A stretch of 33,160 bases of DNA from Acidobacteriota bacterium (GTDB lineage: Bacteria > Acidobacteriota > Vicinamibacteria > Vicinamibacterales > UBA8438). The notes under the pieces are model-generated. The model saw nothing but the letters and a program-made list of their open reading frames with translations, was not told the origin of the DNA and searched no databases. This document shows positions 1 to 7,062 of the stretch, in pieces; positions within the stretch are counted from its first letter, which is position 1; each line of letters begins with the position of its first letter. The DNA lies in the NCBI GenBank assembly GCA_026708265.1, contig JAPOVI010000020.1, positions 1-33,160 on the forward strand, written 5' to 3'. A program made the translations under genes and the position numbers.

Positions 1-751
1 TCAGCACCCAGTTGTGGTCGATGTTCCGGTACCAGTTGAGGCCGCCGCGGAACCCCGACTTCGTGAACGCCTGGACGTAGGTGTCGACATCCTCCGCGGT
101 CAGCCAAGGCGGCAGGTCGTCGCCCGGGTCGGGCAGCCCCTCCAGCATGTAGGCGGACGCCGGCGGTGCGCCTTCGACGCCGAACGAGCCACCGGAGCGC
201 TCGATCGCCCCCGAGGCGCCGTAGAGCATCTTGCGCATCGTGACCCGGATGTCGTGCTGTAGCTCGTGCTCGGCGACCCCGGGTGTCTGGAAGTAGATCT
301 GGTAGAAGAAGCGGTCGCCGAAGTACTGCCGCATGCCGTGGATGGGCGGCCACGGCGTGCGGCCGGTGAACGGAACCGAGAGGGAAGCGACGGCACGGAA
401 CACGTCCGGGCGCATCTGCGCAAGGGCCCAGGCCACGGGAGACCCCCAATCGTGTCCGACGACGACCGCCCGGTCCTCGCCGAGGGCCTTCACCAGGGCG
501 ACGATGTCGCCGGTCAGGTGCAGGATCGTGTAGGCGGCGACCTCCTCCGGCGCGTCGCTCGTCCCGTAGCCCCGTTGATCGGGTACCACGACACGGAAAC
601 CGGCGTCGGCGAGCGCAGGGATCTGGTGGCGCCACGAGTACCAGCACTCGGGGAATCCATGGCACAGCACGACCAGCGGCCCGTCGCCGGCCTCGGCGAT
701 GTGCAGCTTGATGTGGTTGGCTTCGATGGTGCGATGCTCGATGTCGGCCAT
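1..751 (-). CDS. Alpha/beta-fold epoxide hydrolase (3' end cut by window edge)
   Basis: About 250 residues are visible, starting at ATG 751 and running off the left edge without a stop. The fold is an alpha/beta hydrolase of the soluble epoxide hydrolase type: an early HGFPE oxyanion-hole motif, then GHDWGS, whose Asp would be the catalytic nucleophile, and a cap-region segment rich in aromatic residues (YFGDRFFYQIYFQ). Enzymes of this family open epoxides to diols in the cytoplasm through a covalent ester with that Asp. No signal peptide is seen. The catalytic His and acid lie beyond the window. Haloalkane dehalogenases share the HDWG nucleophile elbow, but HGFPE followed by CWYSWRHQ is more typical of epoxide hydrolases. 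Upstream lies a 32-bp direct repeat rather than an obvious operon partner. Confidence 0.85.
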   Translation of the reverse strand, partial: MADIEHRTIEANHIKLHIAEAGDGPLVVLCHGFPECWYSWRHQIPALADAGFRVVVPDQRGYGTSDAPEEVAAYTILHLTGDIVALVKALGEDRAVVVGHDWGSPVAWALAQMRPDVFRAVASLSVPFTGRTPWPPIHGMRQYFGDRFFYQIYFQTPGVAEHELQHDIRVTMRKMLYGASGAIERSGGSFGVEGAPPASAYMLEGLPDPGDDLPPWLTAEDVDTYVQAFTKSGFRGGLNWYRNIDHNWVL

Positions 752-812
752 CGTCGGTTCTCGGCGGTGCAGGATGCGCCTCCGGATCGGGTCGCCAGAT
801 CGTAGTCCGTAG

Positions 813-844
813 CAGGGACCCGGTCGACCAGCTTGCGCCCTGAC
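813..844. repeat. 32-bp direct repeat, copy 1
   Basis: A 32-bp unit starting CAGGGACCCGGTCGACC and ending GCCCTGAC. It recurs at 885-916 with a single C/T difference. Each copy has CAGGG/CCCTG inverted ends and an internal GGTCGACC palindrome. It lies between the epoxide hydrolase start and the ATPase pseudogene. Confidence 0.85.
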
Positions 845-884
845 TGAGCGTGCAGTCGGCACCGCCCGCGGCCCGGAGGGCGTT

Positions 885-916
885 CAGGGACCCGGTCGAC
901 CAGCTTGTGCCCTGAC
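885..916. repeat. 32-bp direct repeat, copy 2
   Basis: Second copy of the unit at 813-844, one mismatch, 72 bp start to start. It sits just downstream of the end of the DUF4143 ATPase pseudogene. Function unknown; it could be a small interspersed palindromic element or a scar of a local duplication. Confidence 0.85.
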
Positions 917-945
917 CGTCGAGCGCAGGCAGGGGCAGGCCGGCG

Positions 946-1371
946 TCAACCCCGCGCCCCGTCGAACGGGCGGAACGGCTCGCGCGCGGGGACCGCCGTG
1001 ATGCGGTCGCCGATGTCGTACCCCCATCGTTCCGGGGTAGACCACCCGCAACGCGTCGAGTTTCAGGTCTTCCAGCGCCACCGCCATCGACCGCGTCCGC
1101 CGGGGTGTGTCGACGCGCTTGATCTCGACACCCACCCGCCGTCCGCCGGCCACGAGCAGCAGCTCGAGCTCCGCACCGTTGTGGGTGGCCCAGAAGTGGA
1201 CCTGGTCGGCACCGGATTCCGCGATCACCTTTTCGAGGATGAACCCTTCCCACGACGCGCCGAGGCGGGGGTGCCGCACTGGCGAGGTCCCACCAGCGCC
1301 ACGACGGGGCTGCGCGCCAGCGCCCGACGGAGCTGTTCCTCCGCCGCCCGCGGGATCGGCGTTCTCGCCAT
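946..1371 (-). pseudogene. DUF4143-type AAA ATPase, internally deleted and frameshifted
   Basis: Reading from ATG 1371, the N-terminus is that of a DUF4143 AAA ATPase (MARTPIPRAAEEQLRR..., then VALVGPRQCG). The Walker A motif stops after GPRQCG, so the Lys-Thr-Thr is gone. At about 1272-1278 the sequence jumps to the family's C-terminal region in another frame (HPRLGASWEGFILEKVI, then EIKRVDTPRRTRSMAVALEDL). A second shift near 1036 returns to the first frame (GYDIGDRITAVPAREPF) before a stop at 946-948. The family is normally around 400 residues, so most of the ATPase core, perhaps 250-300 residues, is missing. A 170-residue open frame exists across the region, but it spans the junction and does not encode a normal protein. 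The intact family is often found in laterally moving, toxin-antitoxin-like islands. Confidence 0.85.
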
Positions 1372-1452
1372 TGGGTCGAGAACCATGATAATCCACGGAC
1401 GGAAGTGCGAACTTCCTGGATCAGTGGCTGACGCCGATTCCCGGCCTCTGCG

Positions 1453-2922
1453 CTATCGGGACGCCTGTTCGACGGCAACACGGTTCCCGCCGGTGGCGCG
1501 GCGGGCGATGGCCCGCAGCAGGCCGGCGAACAGCAGAGCGTGGACCGGATAGAGGAGGTGCCAGTAGCAGCGGCCCCAGACCCCGCGCGCGTCGAAGACC
1601 GCGGTCTGGCGGACGGTGGAGGTTCCTTCCTCGCGGGGAGCGACCTCGAAGTCCAGCCAGCCGCGGCCCGGCAGCTTCATCTCGGCCGCGAGCCGCAGCC
1701 GCTCGTCCGGCTCGCACGACTCGACGCGCCAGCAGTCGAACGTGTCGCCGGCCGCGAGGTGCTCGGCGTCGCGACGTCCGCGCCCGAGGCCGACGCCCCC
1801 GGCGAGCCGGTCGACGAGACCGCGCAGGCGCCACAGCCAGTCGCCGTAGTACCAGCCGTTCGCGCCGCCGATGCGCCGGATCGGCGCGAACGCCGCCGCC
1901 GGGGCGACCGGCAGATCGACGGCGCGCGAGTCGACGAGCCGCGAGCGGACGCGTGTGCCGCCCCACCGGAGCGCCGTCCCCGTCGCCAGGGCCGCCGCCG
2001 ACCAGCGCTGGGCCGTGAACGCCTCGTCTTCCTCCTCGGTCGCCCGCGCGATCGCCCCCCGCAGCCCCAGGGGCCGAATGGGGAACGCCGTCCGGGCCGC
2101 TTCGTCCTCCACCACGGTTGTCGTTCGCAGGCCGTCGACGAGCTCGCGGCCGACGCGCGCGTAGACCGGCGTGGTCAGGCCCAGCCAGAGGCTCGAGAGG
2201 TGCGGCGTGAGGAGCGGCACCGGGATAAGCCAACGCCGCAGCCCGCGCTGCCGCGCGTACTCGCGCATGATCGCGTCGTAGGAGACGACGTCCGCCCCCC
2301 CGACATCGAAGCGGCGGCTCCCGCCGTGCGGAAGGTCGAGCACCGCGACGAGGTACGCCACGAGGTCGGCGAGCGCGATGGGCTGCGTCGGCGTGCGCAC
2401 CCACGATGGGCACAGCATGACCGGGAGGCGCTCGACGAGGGCCCGGATCAGCTCGAAGGAGAGGCTGCCCGGGCCGAGCACGATGCCACTCCGCAGCTCG
2501 ATGACGGGCACGCCGGACTGGCGCAGCACGTCGCCGGTCTCGTGGCGGCTGCGCAGGTGCCGGGAGAGACCGGCCGCCGCGCCCAGCCCGCCGACGTAGA
2601 CGATGCGTCGGACGCCGGCCGCCCGCGCCGCCGCCCCGAAGTGCTGCGCCGCCGCGCGGTCCTGGGCCGCGAAGTCGGCCGTCCCGCCCATCGAGTGGAC
2701 GAGGTAGTAGGCCGTGTCGATCCCGGCGCACGGCTCCGCGAGCGATGCCGGATCGAGGCAGTCGCCGAAGACGACGCCGGTGCGCGGTCCGACCCGTGCC
2801 GCGAGCGCGCCGGGGTGGCGCGTCATGCAGCGGACGGCGTCGCCGCGCGCCTCGAGCGCTTCGAGGAGCCGGCCGCCGATGCAGCCGGTGGCGCCGGTCA
2901 GGAGGATCGACGGTCGATCCAT
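1453..2922 (-). CDS. Atypical SDR NAD(P)-binding protein with C-terminal DUF2867
   Basis: A 489-residue cytoplasmic protein with two parts. Residues 1-230 form an NAD(P)-binding Rossmann domain with the glycine-rich GATGCIGG at 10-17, YYLVHSMGG around 72-80 and YVGGLG around 109-114, as in atypical extended SDRs related to NmrA-like and nucleoside-diphosphate-sugar epimerase proteins. Residues about 330-480 match the DUF2867 pattern (GGANGWYYGDWLWRLRG, then FDCWRVE and GWLDFEV), a START/SRPBCC-like fold found fused to such SDRs. The substrate is unknown; a lipid or hydrophobic ligand is a reasonable inference from the second domain. A catalytic YxxxK is not evident, so it may be a regulator or a non-classical reductase. 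It stands alone, transcribed away from the small gene at 3086. Confidence 0.88.
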   Translation of the reverse strand: MDRPSILLTGATGCIGGRLLEALEARGDAVRCMTRHPGALAARVGPRTGVVFGDCLDPASLAEPCAGIDTAYYLVHSMGGTADFAAQDRAAAQHFGAAARAAGVRRIVYVGGLGAAAGLSRHLRSRHETGDVLRQSGVPVIELRSGIVLGPGSLSFELIRALVERLPVMLCPSWVRTPTQPIALADLVAYLVAVLDLPHGGSRRFDVGGADVVSYDAIMREYARQRGLRRWLIPVPLLTPHLSSLWLGLTTPVYARVGRELVDGLRTTTVVEDEAARTAFPIRPLGLRGAIARATEEEDEAFTAQRWSAAALATGTALRWGGTRVRSRLVDSRAVDLPVAPAAAFAPIRRIGGANGWYYGDWLWRLRGLVDRLAGGVGLGRGRRDAEHLAAGDTFDCWRVESCEPDERLRLAAEMKLPGRGWLDFEVAPREEGTSTVRQTAVFDARGVWGRCYWHLLYPVHALLFAGLLRAIARRATGGNRVAVEQASR

Positions 2923-3085
2923 CGCCGTGTCATCCCATCGCCGGGCTCATCGGCGCGCCTCGGGCTGCAGCGCGCCCACCCGATCGGGCGCCGCGACGGC
3001 GACGAACCGCTCCCGTTCCCGCCCATGCCTGTAGTATGCGTACGGCAGGCCCCGCGACGCCAGCGGGCGCGCGACTCGACCTCCG

Positions 3086-3250
3086 ATGCTCCGCTATCTC
3101 GACAGCCTTCGCTCCTGGCAGCTTCTCCTGCTGGCGGGCGCGCTGTTCTTCGCGGACCTGCTGATTCCGGACCCCATCCCGTTCCTCGACGAGCTGCTCC
3201 TCGGCGTGCTCACCTACGCGCTCGCGCGCTGGAAGAAGCCGCCGCGGTAG
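3086..3250 (+). CDS. DUF6116-like small membrane protein (54 aa)
   Basis: A short gene from ATG 3086 to TAG 3250. The product opens with MLRYLDSLRSWQLLLLAGAL, has a hydrophobic helix at about residues 11-27, the motif LLIPDPIPFLDELLLG, a second hydrophobic stretch, and a basic tail (RWKKPPR). The DPIPFLDE core between two hydrophobic segments is what I recall for the DUF6116 family of tiny inner-membrane proteins of unknown function. Length and layout fit a complete protein. The upstream gene at 1453-2922 is divergent, so the roughly 160-bp gap between them should hold both promoters; TAGTAT near 3034 is a weak -10 candidate. Confidence 0.72.
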   Translation: MLRYLDSLRSWQLLLLAGALFFADLLIPDPIPFLDELLLGVLTYALARWKKPPR

Positions 3251-3299
3251 CCCGCCGAATCGTGGCCTGCTACGATTCACGTCTCCCAGAGGAACAGCC

Positions 3300-3497
3300 G
3301 TGCCCGAGACCGCCTCCGAGGCAACCTATCGCTGGAGCCGGGACGCCTACGACCGGGCGGTGGAGGCCGGCGTCTTCGGTCCGGACGACCGCATCGAGCT
3401 GATCGACGGGCAGCTCCTCGCCATGACACCGCAGGGCAGCCGGCACGCGGCGTTGGTCAATCAGGCCGGAGAGGTTCATCGGACCGGGCCGGCATGA
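3300..3497 (+). pseudogene. Uma2-family nuclease fragment (N-terminal third only)
   Basis: From GTG 3300 the frame encodes 65 residues: YRWSRDAYDRAVEAGVFG, then DRIELIDGQLLAMTPQGSRHAALV, the usual opening of Uma2 (DUF820) proteins, which adopt a PD-(D/E)XK nuclease-like fold. Intact members are about 180-200 residues. Here the frame ends at TGA 3495-3497, so the later acidic and lysine residues of the nuclease core are absent. No continuation is seen before the next gene at 3517. The end coincides with a short imperfect duplication (3488-3499 and 3511-3522), which may mark the deletion junction. Best read as a decayed gene. Confidence 0.7.
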
Positions 3498-3516
3498 GGG
3501 CCGGCCGGAGGCCAGC

Positions 3517-5262
3517 ATGAGGACGGCAATGGGATGGCGGACGGGATCTCGGGATCGGGCGGCCGTGCCGGCCCTGGCAACTGCGGTGTTCCTGGCCGCG
3601 TTCGCGCCCGGCGGCCCGGCCGCCGGCGTGGCCGCCGCGCAGGATCGAGACTTCGAGCCGGTCACCGACGCGATGCTCGCCGACCCGGATCCGGCCGACT
3701 GGCTGCACTGGCGCCGCACGCTCGACGGATGGGGCTACAGCCCGCTCGATCAGATCGACCGTGGCAATGTCCACCAGCTGGGCCTGGTCTGGTCGTGGAC
3801 GATGACGACCGGCCTGGCGCAGCCGACGCCGATCGTCCACGACGGCATCATGTTCCTACCGGGCCCGCTCAACGTCGTGCAGGCGCTCGATGCGGTCACC
3901 GGCGACCTGATCTGGGAGTACCGCAAGCGGTTCGAGCGCTCGCCGGACGACTCGTTCCGCGCCCGCACCCGGTCGATCGCGATCTACGACGACAAGGTCT
4001 TCCTGAACACGAACGACGCCCACATCGTCGCCCTCGACGCCCGCACCGGCGACGTGGTCTGGGACCACGTCGTGGCCGACAACCGGCTCGGCTACCGCTA
4101 CACGAGCGGGCCCATCGTCGTGAGCGGCAAGATCGTGGCGGGCATGACCGGCTGCGAGCGCTACAAGGACGGCACCTGCTTCATCTCCGCCCACGACCCG
4201 CAGACCGGGGCGGAGCTCTGGCGCACGTCGACGATCGCCCAGCCGGGGGAACCCGGCGGCGATACCTGGGGCGACCTGCCCGCGACCTTCCGGGCCGGCG
4301 GCGACGCCTGGATTCCCGGGAGCTACGACCCGGGGACGAACCTGACCTACTGGTCGACGTCGCAGGCCAAGCCGTGGGCCCGGCTGTCGCGCGGCACGGA
4401 CGGCGACGCCCTCTACACGAACAGCGTCCTCGCCCTCGACCCGGAGACCGGCGCCATCGACTGGTACTACCAGTTCGTCCCGGGCGAGACGCACGACCTC
4501 GACGACGTGTTCGAGAGCGTGCTCATCGACCACCGCGGGCGGCAGTCGCTGTTCAAGATGGGCAAGCTGGGGATTCTCTGGGAGCTCGACCGCGAGACCG
4601 GGGCGTTCATCGCCGCCCACGACCTCGGCTACCAGACGCTCGTCGACGTCGACCCGGAGACCGGCGAGACCACCTACCGGCCGGAGATGATCCCGAAGCC
4701 GGGCGAAGAGCTCGAGTTCTGCCCCGACTTCCAGGGCATCCGCAACTGGCGCGCCTCGGCCTATCACCCCGCGACGGGCATGCTCTACATCCCGATTCAC
4801 CCGACCTGCGTCAAGGGGACGTTTCGCCCGGTAGCGCGCGAGCCGCACCCGACGGGCGACCTGTACTACTACGGAAACCCGCGGTGGACCGGCTGGCAGT
4901 CGGCGGGACGCCTGCCGCACCCGAAGAGTCCCGATCACGACGGTCACCTCGTGGCGATGGACATCGAGTCCGGGGAGGTGCGCTGGCGTCACTCGATGCG
5001 CTTGCGCTCACGCGCCGCGGCGCTGACGACGGCGGGAGGCCTGGTCGTGACCGCCGACGGCGACCGCTACCTCTACATCCTGGACGTCGCGACCGGCGGC
5101 GAGCTGTTTCGCACCCGGATGCCGTCGCCGGTGCAGGGCTTCCCGATCACCTACGCGGTCGGTGGCCGGCAGTACCTGGCGATTCCGGTCGGCGGCGGTC
5201 GCGTGCCGGGGGCGCCGAACGCCATGTACGTCTTCGCCCTGCCGGAGCCGCGACCACGGTAG
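3517..5262 (+). CDS. Exported PQQ-type beta-propeller protein (alcohol dehydrogenase-like)
   Basis: A 581-residue periplasmic protein. A signal peptide is present (positive start, hydrophobic ATAVFLAAFA, predicted cleavage near residue 41 before QDRDFEP). The rest is an eight-bladed PQQ-type propeller: LDAVTGDLIWEYR (124-136), LDARTGDVVWDH (173-184), HDPQTGAELWR (226-236) and LALDPETGAIDWYY (305-318). Typical PQQ dehydrogenases oxidise alcohols or aldehydes and pass electrons to cytochrome c. Several active-site segments differ from the textbook: the metal-ligand region GNPxPW reads SQAKPW (282-287), and the usual PHDxWDYD reads PGETHDLDDV (322-331). C213 and C221 flank the blade carrying E214. 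No cytochrome c domain is present. Start chosen for a GGAGG six bases upstream. Its closest relative in the window is the propeller part of 28179-30422. Catalytic competence and substrate cannot be decided by eye. Confidence 0.88.
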   Translation: MRTAMGWRTGSRDRAAVPALATAVFLAAFAPGGPAAGVAAAQDRDFEPVTDAMLADPDPADWLHWRRTLDGWGYSPLDQIDRGNVHQLGLVWSWTMTTGLAQPTPIVHDGIMFLPGPLNVVQALDAVTGDLIWEYRKRFERSPDDSFRARTRSIAIYDDKVFLNTNDAHIVALDARTGDVVWDHVVADNRLGYRYTSGPIVVSGKIVAGMTGCERYKDGTCFISAHDPQTGAELWRTSTIAQPGEPGGDTWGDLPATFRAGGDAWIPGSYDPGTNLTYWSTSQAKPWARLSRGTDGDALYTNSVLALDPETGAIDWYYQFVPGETHDLDDVFESVLIDHRGRQSLFKMGKLGILWELDRETGAFIAAHDLGYQTLVDVDPETGETTYRPEMIPKPGEELEFCPDFQGIRNWRASAYHPATGMLYIPIHPTCVKGTFRPVAREPHPTGDLYYYGNPRWTGWQSAGRLPHPKSPDHDGHLVAMDIESGEVRWRHSMRLRSRAAALTTAGGLVVTADGDRYLYILDVATGGELFRTRMPSPVQGFPITYAVGGRQYLAIPVGGGRVPGAPNAMYVFALPEPRPR

Positions 5263-5629
5263 GTCATCGCGCCGGCATCGTCGCCGTGAACTTGACCGGC
5301 GAGGCGTCTTCGGCCAGATTGGGTCCCTCTTCTGGAGCGACGGGATGTACTTGAGAAGAACGGGCCGGTCCTCGAGCAGTGGTGGCACGAGCAGTTCGGT
5401 CACACCTTCGACTGCCTTACTCATTCGGAAGCTCGGTACCTCGCCCGTTCCCCGGACGTTGACACCATCCGAGATCGAATTGCTGCGGCGAAGCAAGAAG
5501 GAGATGGTCCGGGTTGCTCGTGACGTGCTCCAGGCCACCCTCGGTCGACGGGCGTGGTGAGCGTTCTGAGAGCCCGCCCTTCCAACAGTTGACGATGGGC
5601 CCGTCGGCGCTGACCCACTATCGAACGCC
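5263..5629. other. Gene-poor stretch with decayed coding traces (+)
   Basis: No complete gene is convincing here. On the plus strand one frame, open from about 5297 to TGA 5521-5523, reads protein-like (LEKNGPVLEQWWHEQFGHTF, then DCLTHSEARYLARSP) but has no ATG, GTG or TTG start. A different frame ending near 5560 reads TPSEIELLRRSKKEMVRVAR. The two good-looking stretches lie in different frames over the same bases, so this is probably a frameshifted remnant of one or two small genes. I do not recognise the family. Confidence 0.45.
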
Positions 5630-6862
5630 GTGACGAACGCCTGGCTCCCCGGCTTCGTCCGGGATGCCGTGCCGGAAGCGTCGGGAGTCCTGCCCTCGCA
5701 GGAGCTGCAGGCACTCGTGGCGCCGCCCGGACCGGGGGTGTTGCCGTCGCAGGGGATCCGCGCGCTCGTCAGAGGCGGGCACATCCCCGCTGCGCTCCCC
5801 ATCGTGGATCGGCAGATCCAGCCAGCCAGTCTCGATCTGCGGCTCGGGGACGAGGCCTTCCGGCTGCAGGCGAGCTTCCTGCCAGGCGCGCGGTCGACGA
5901 TCGAGGCCAAGCTCTCGGACCTGTCGATGGTGCGGATGGACCTGTCGCGGCCGACGGTGTTCGAGAAGCACTGTGTGTACCTGGTGCGGCTCGTCGAACG
6001 GCTGCGCCTGCCGACGGACCTTGCGGCCAAGGCGAATCCGAAGAGCACGACGGGGCGGCTGGACGTGTTCGCGCGTCTCATCACCGATTACGGCACGGAG
6101 TTCGAGCGCGTTCGGGAGGGCTACGACGGACCCCTCTACGTGGAGGTCGTGCCCCGCACCTTCTCCATCATCGTCACTGCCGGACTGAGCCTGTCGCAGA
6201 TTCGCTTCACCCGGGGCCGATCGTCGTCGTCCGACGAGCAGCTCGAGCGGCTGCACCGGCGGGAAGGGCTGGTATACCTCGACGATACGGAGCCGGGAGA
6301 GGCGGTGATCCGGGACGGCCTCAACCTGTCGGTGAGCCTGCGCGGGGGTCGGGAGACGGACGTAGTAGCCTACCGAGGCCGCCGGGACGCACCGCTCGTC
6401 GACTTGCGCATGATCGACCACTACGACGCAGGCCGGTTCTGGGACCTCATCCGCTCACCTCCCGGCGACCGGATCATCCTGAATCCGGGGGATTTCTACA
6501 TCCTCGGTTCCTGCGAGCGAGTCCGTGTGCCGCCGGAGTACGCGGCCGAGATGGTGCCGTTCGACCCGTCGGTCGGCGAGTTCCGAATCCACTACGCGGG
6601 CTTCTTCGACCCCGGTTTCGGTTACGGGGACAAGGACATCACGGGCACCCGCGCGGTGATGGAGGTCCGGGCCCACGAGGTGCCGTTCGTGATCGAGCAC
6701 GGGCAGATGGTCGGGCGCCTGGACTACGAACGCATGCTCGATGTCCCCGACCGGATCTACGGTACCGCGATCGGGTCCTCCTATCAGCGCCAGGCGCTCG
6801 CCCTCAGCAAGCAGTTCCGTCGCACGGTGCCGGCGGTTCAGAGCCGGGAATCACAGCTGTAG
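5630..6862 (+). CDS. 2'-deoxycytidine 5'-triphosphate deaminase, two-domain type
   Basis: A 410-residue cytoplasmic protein with two tandem dCTP deaminase/dUTPase-fold domains, the architecture of the larger proteobacterial-type dCTP deaminases (Pfam family PF06559). Domain 1 carries GVLPSQGIRALV, then QPASLDLRLGDEAFRLQASF and LAAKANPKSTTGRLDVFARL. Domain 2 carries ILNPGDFYILGSCERV, then the trimer-fold signature HYAGFFDPGFGYG. The reaction is dCTP to dUTP plus ammonia, supplying dUTP for dTMP synthesis. The N-terminus is unusual: the motif GVLPSQxxxALV occurs twice, 17 residues apart, so an extra partial repeat precedes the family's usual start. GTG 5630 is the longest start but has no clear ribosome site; internal GTG codons near 5717 and 5738 would give a family-length protein. 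Monocistronic as far as I can see. Confidence 0.85.
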   Translation: MTNAWLPGFVRDAVPEASGVLPSQELQALVAPPGPGVLPSQGIRALVRGGHIPAALPIVDRQIQPASLDLRLGDEAFRLQASFLPGARSTIEAKLSDLSMVRMDLSRPTVFEKHCVYLVRLVERLRLPTDLAAKANPKSTTGRLDVFARLITDYGTEFERVREGYDGPLYVEVVPRTFSIIVTAGLSLSQIRFTRGRSSSSDEQLERLHRREGLVYLDDTEPGEAVIRDGLNLSVSLRGGRETDVVAYRGRRDAPLVDLRMIDHYDAGRFWDLIRSPPGDRIILNPGDFYILGSCERVRVPPEYAAEMVPFDPSVGEFRIHYAGFFDPGFGYGDKDITGTRAVMEVRAHEVPFVIEHGQMVGRLDYERMLDVPDRIYGTAIGSSYQRQALALSKQFRRTVPAVQSRESQL

Positions 6863-7062
6863 AACCCGTGCAGCGGGAGCTTCGGCGAGGGCGCAGGCTT
6901 CCAACGCGCCCGTGAGGTTGCGCGCGGCCCGCTTCGGGCGCACATGTCGCCCCGTCCCGGTGCGGGGTGTGAGCCGGATTCGCACCTGCCTGCGCACTCC
7001 CCCGTAGCCCGAGGCGACGCGGCGCCGCTGCCGGCGGCCTCGACCTCGGGCGGGGAGACGAC
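6863..7062. other. Intergenic region, no gene seen
   Basis: About 200 bp between the dCTP deaminase and the GtrA fusion. It holds a short GC hairpin (GCCCG-CTT-CGGGC type, about 6928-6940) without a T-run, a possible weak terminator. I see no tRNA fold and no convincing small gene. A GGGGAG about seven bases before ATG 7063 is the next gene's ribosome site. Confidence 0.4.

Noticed and set aside
1540..3402. 620-codon plus-strand frame
   Set aside because: Antisense to the SDR/DUF2867 gene and then out of frame with the DUF6116-like and Uma2 sequences; low-complexity translation.
3534..5354. 606-codon plus-strand frame alongside the PQQ gene
   Set aside because: It is the +1 shadow of the PQQ gene and lacks a signal peptide and propeller motifs.
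6884..6990. Possible tRNA or structured RNA after the dCTP deaminase
   Set aside because: One small GC hairpin is present, but no cloverleaf, anticodon arm or TTCGA-type T-loop could be assembled.
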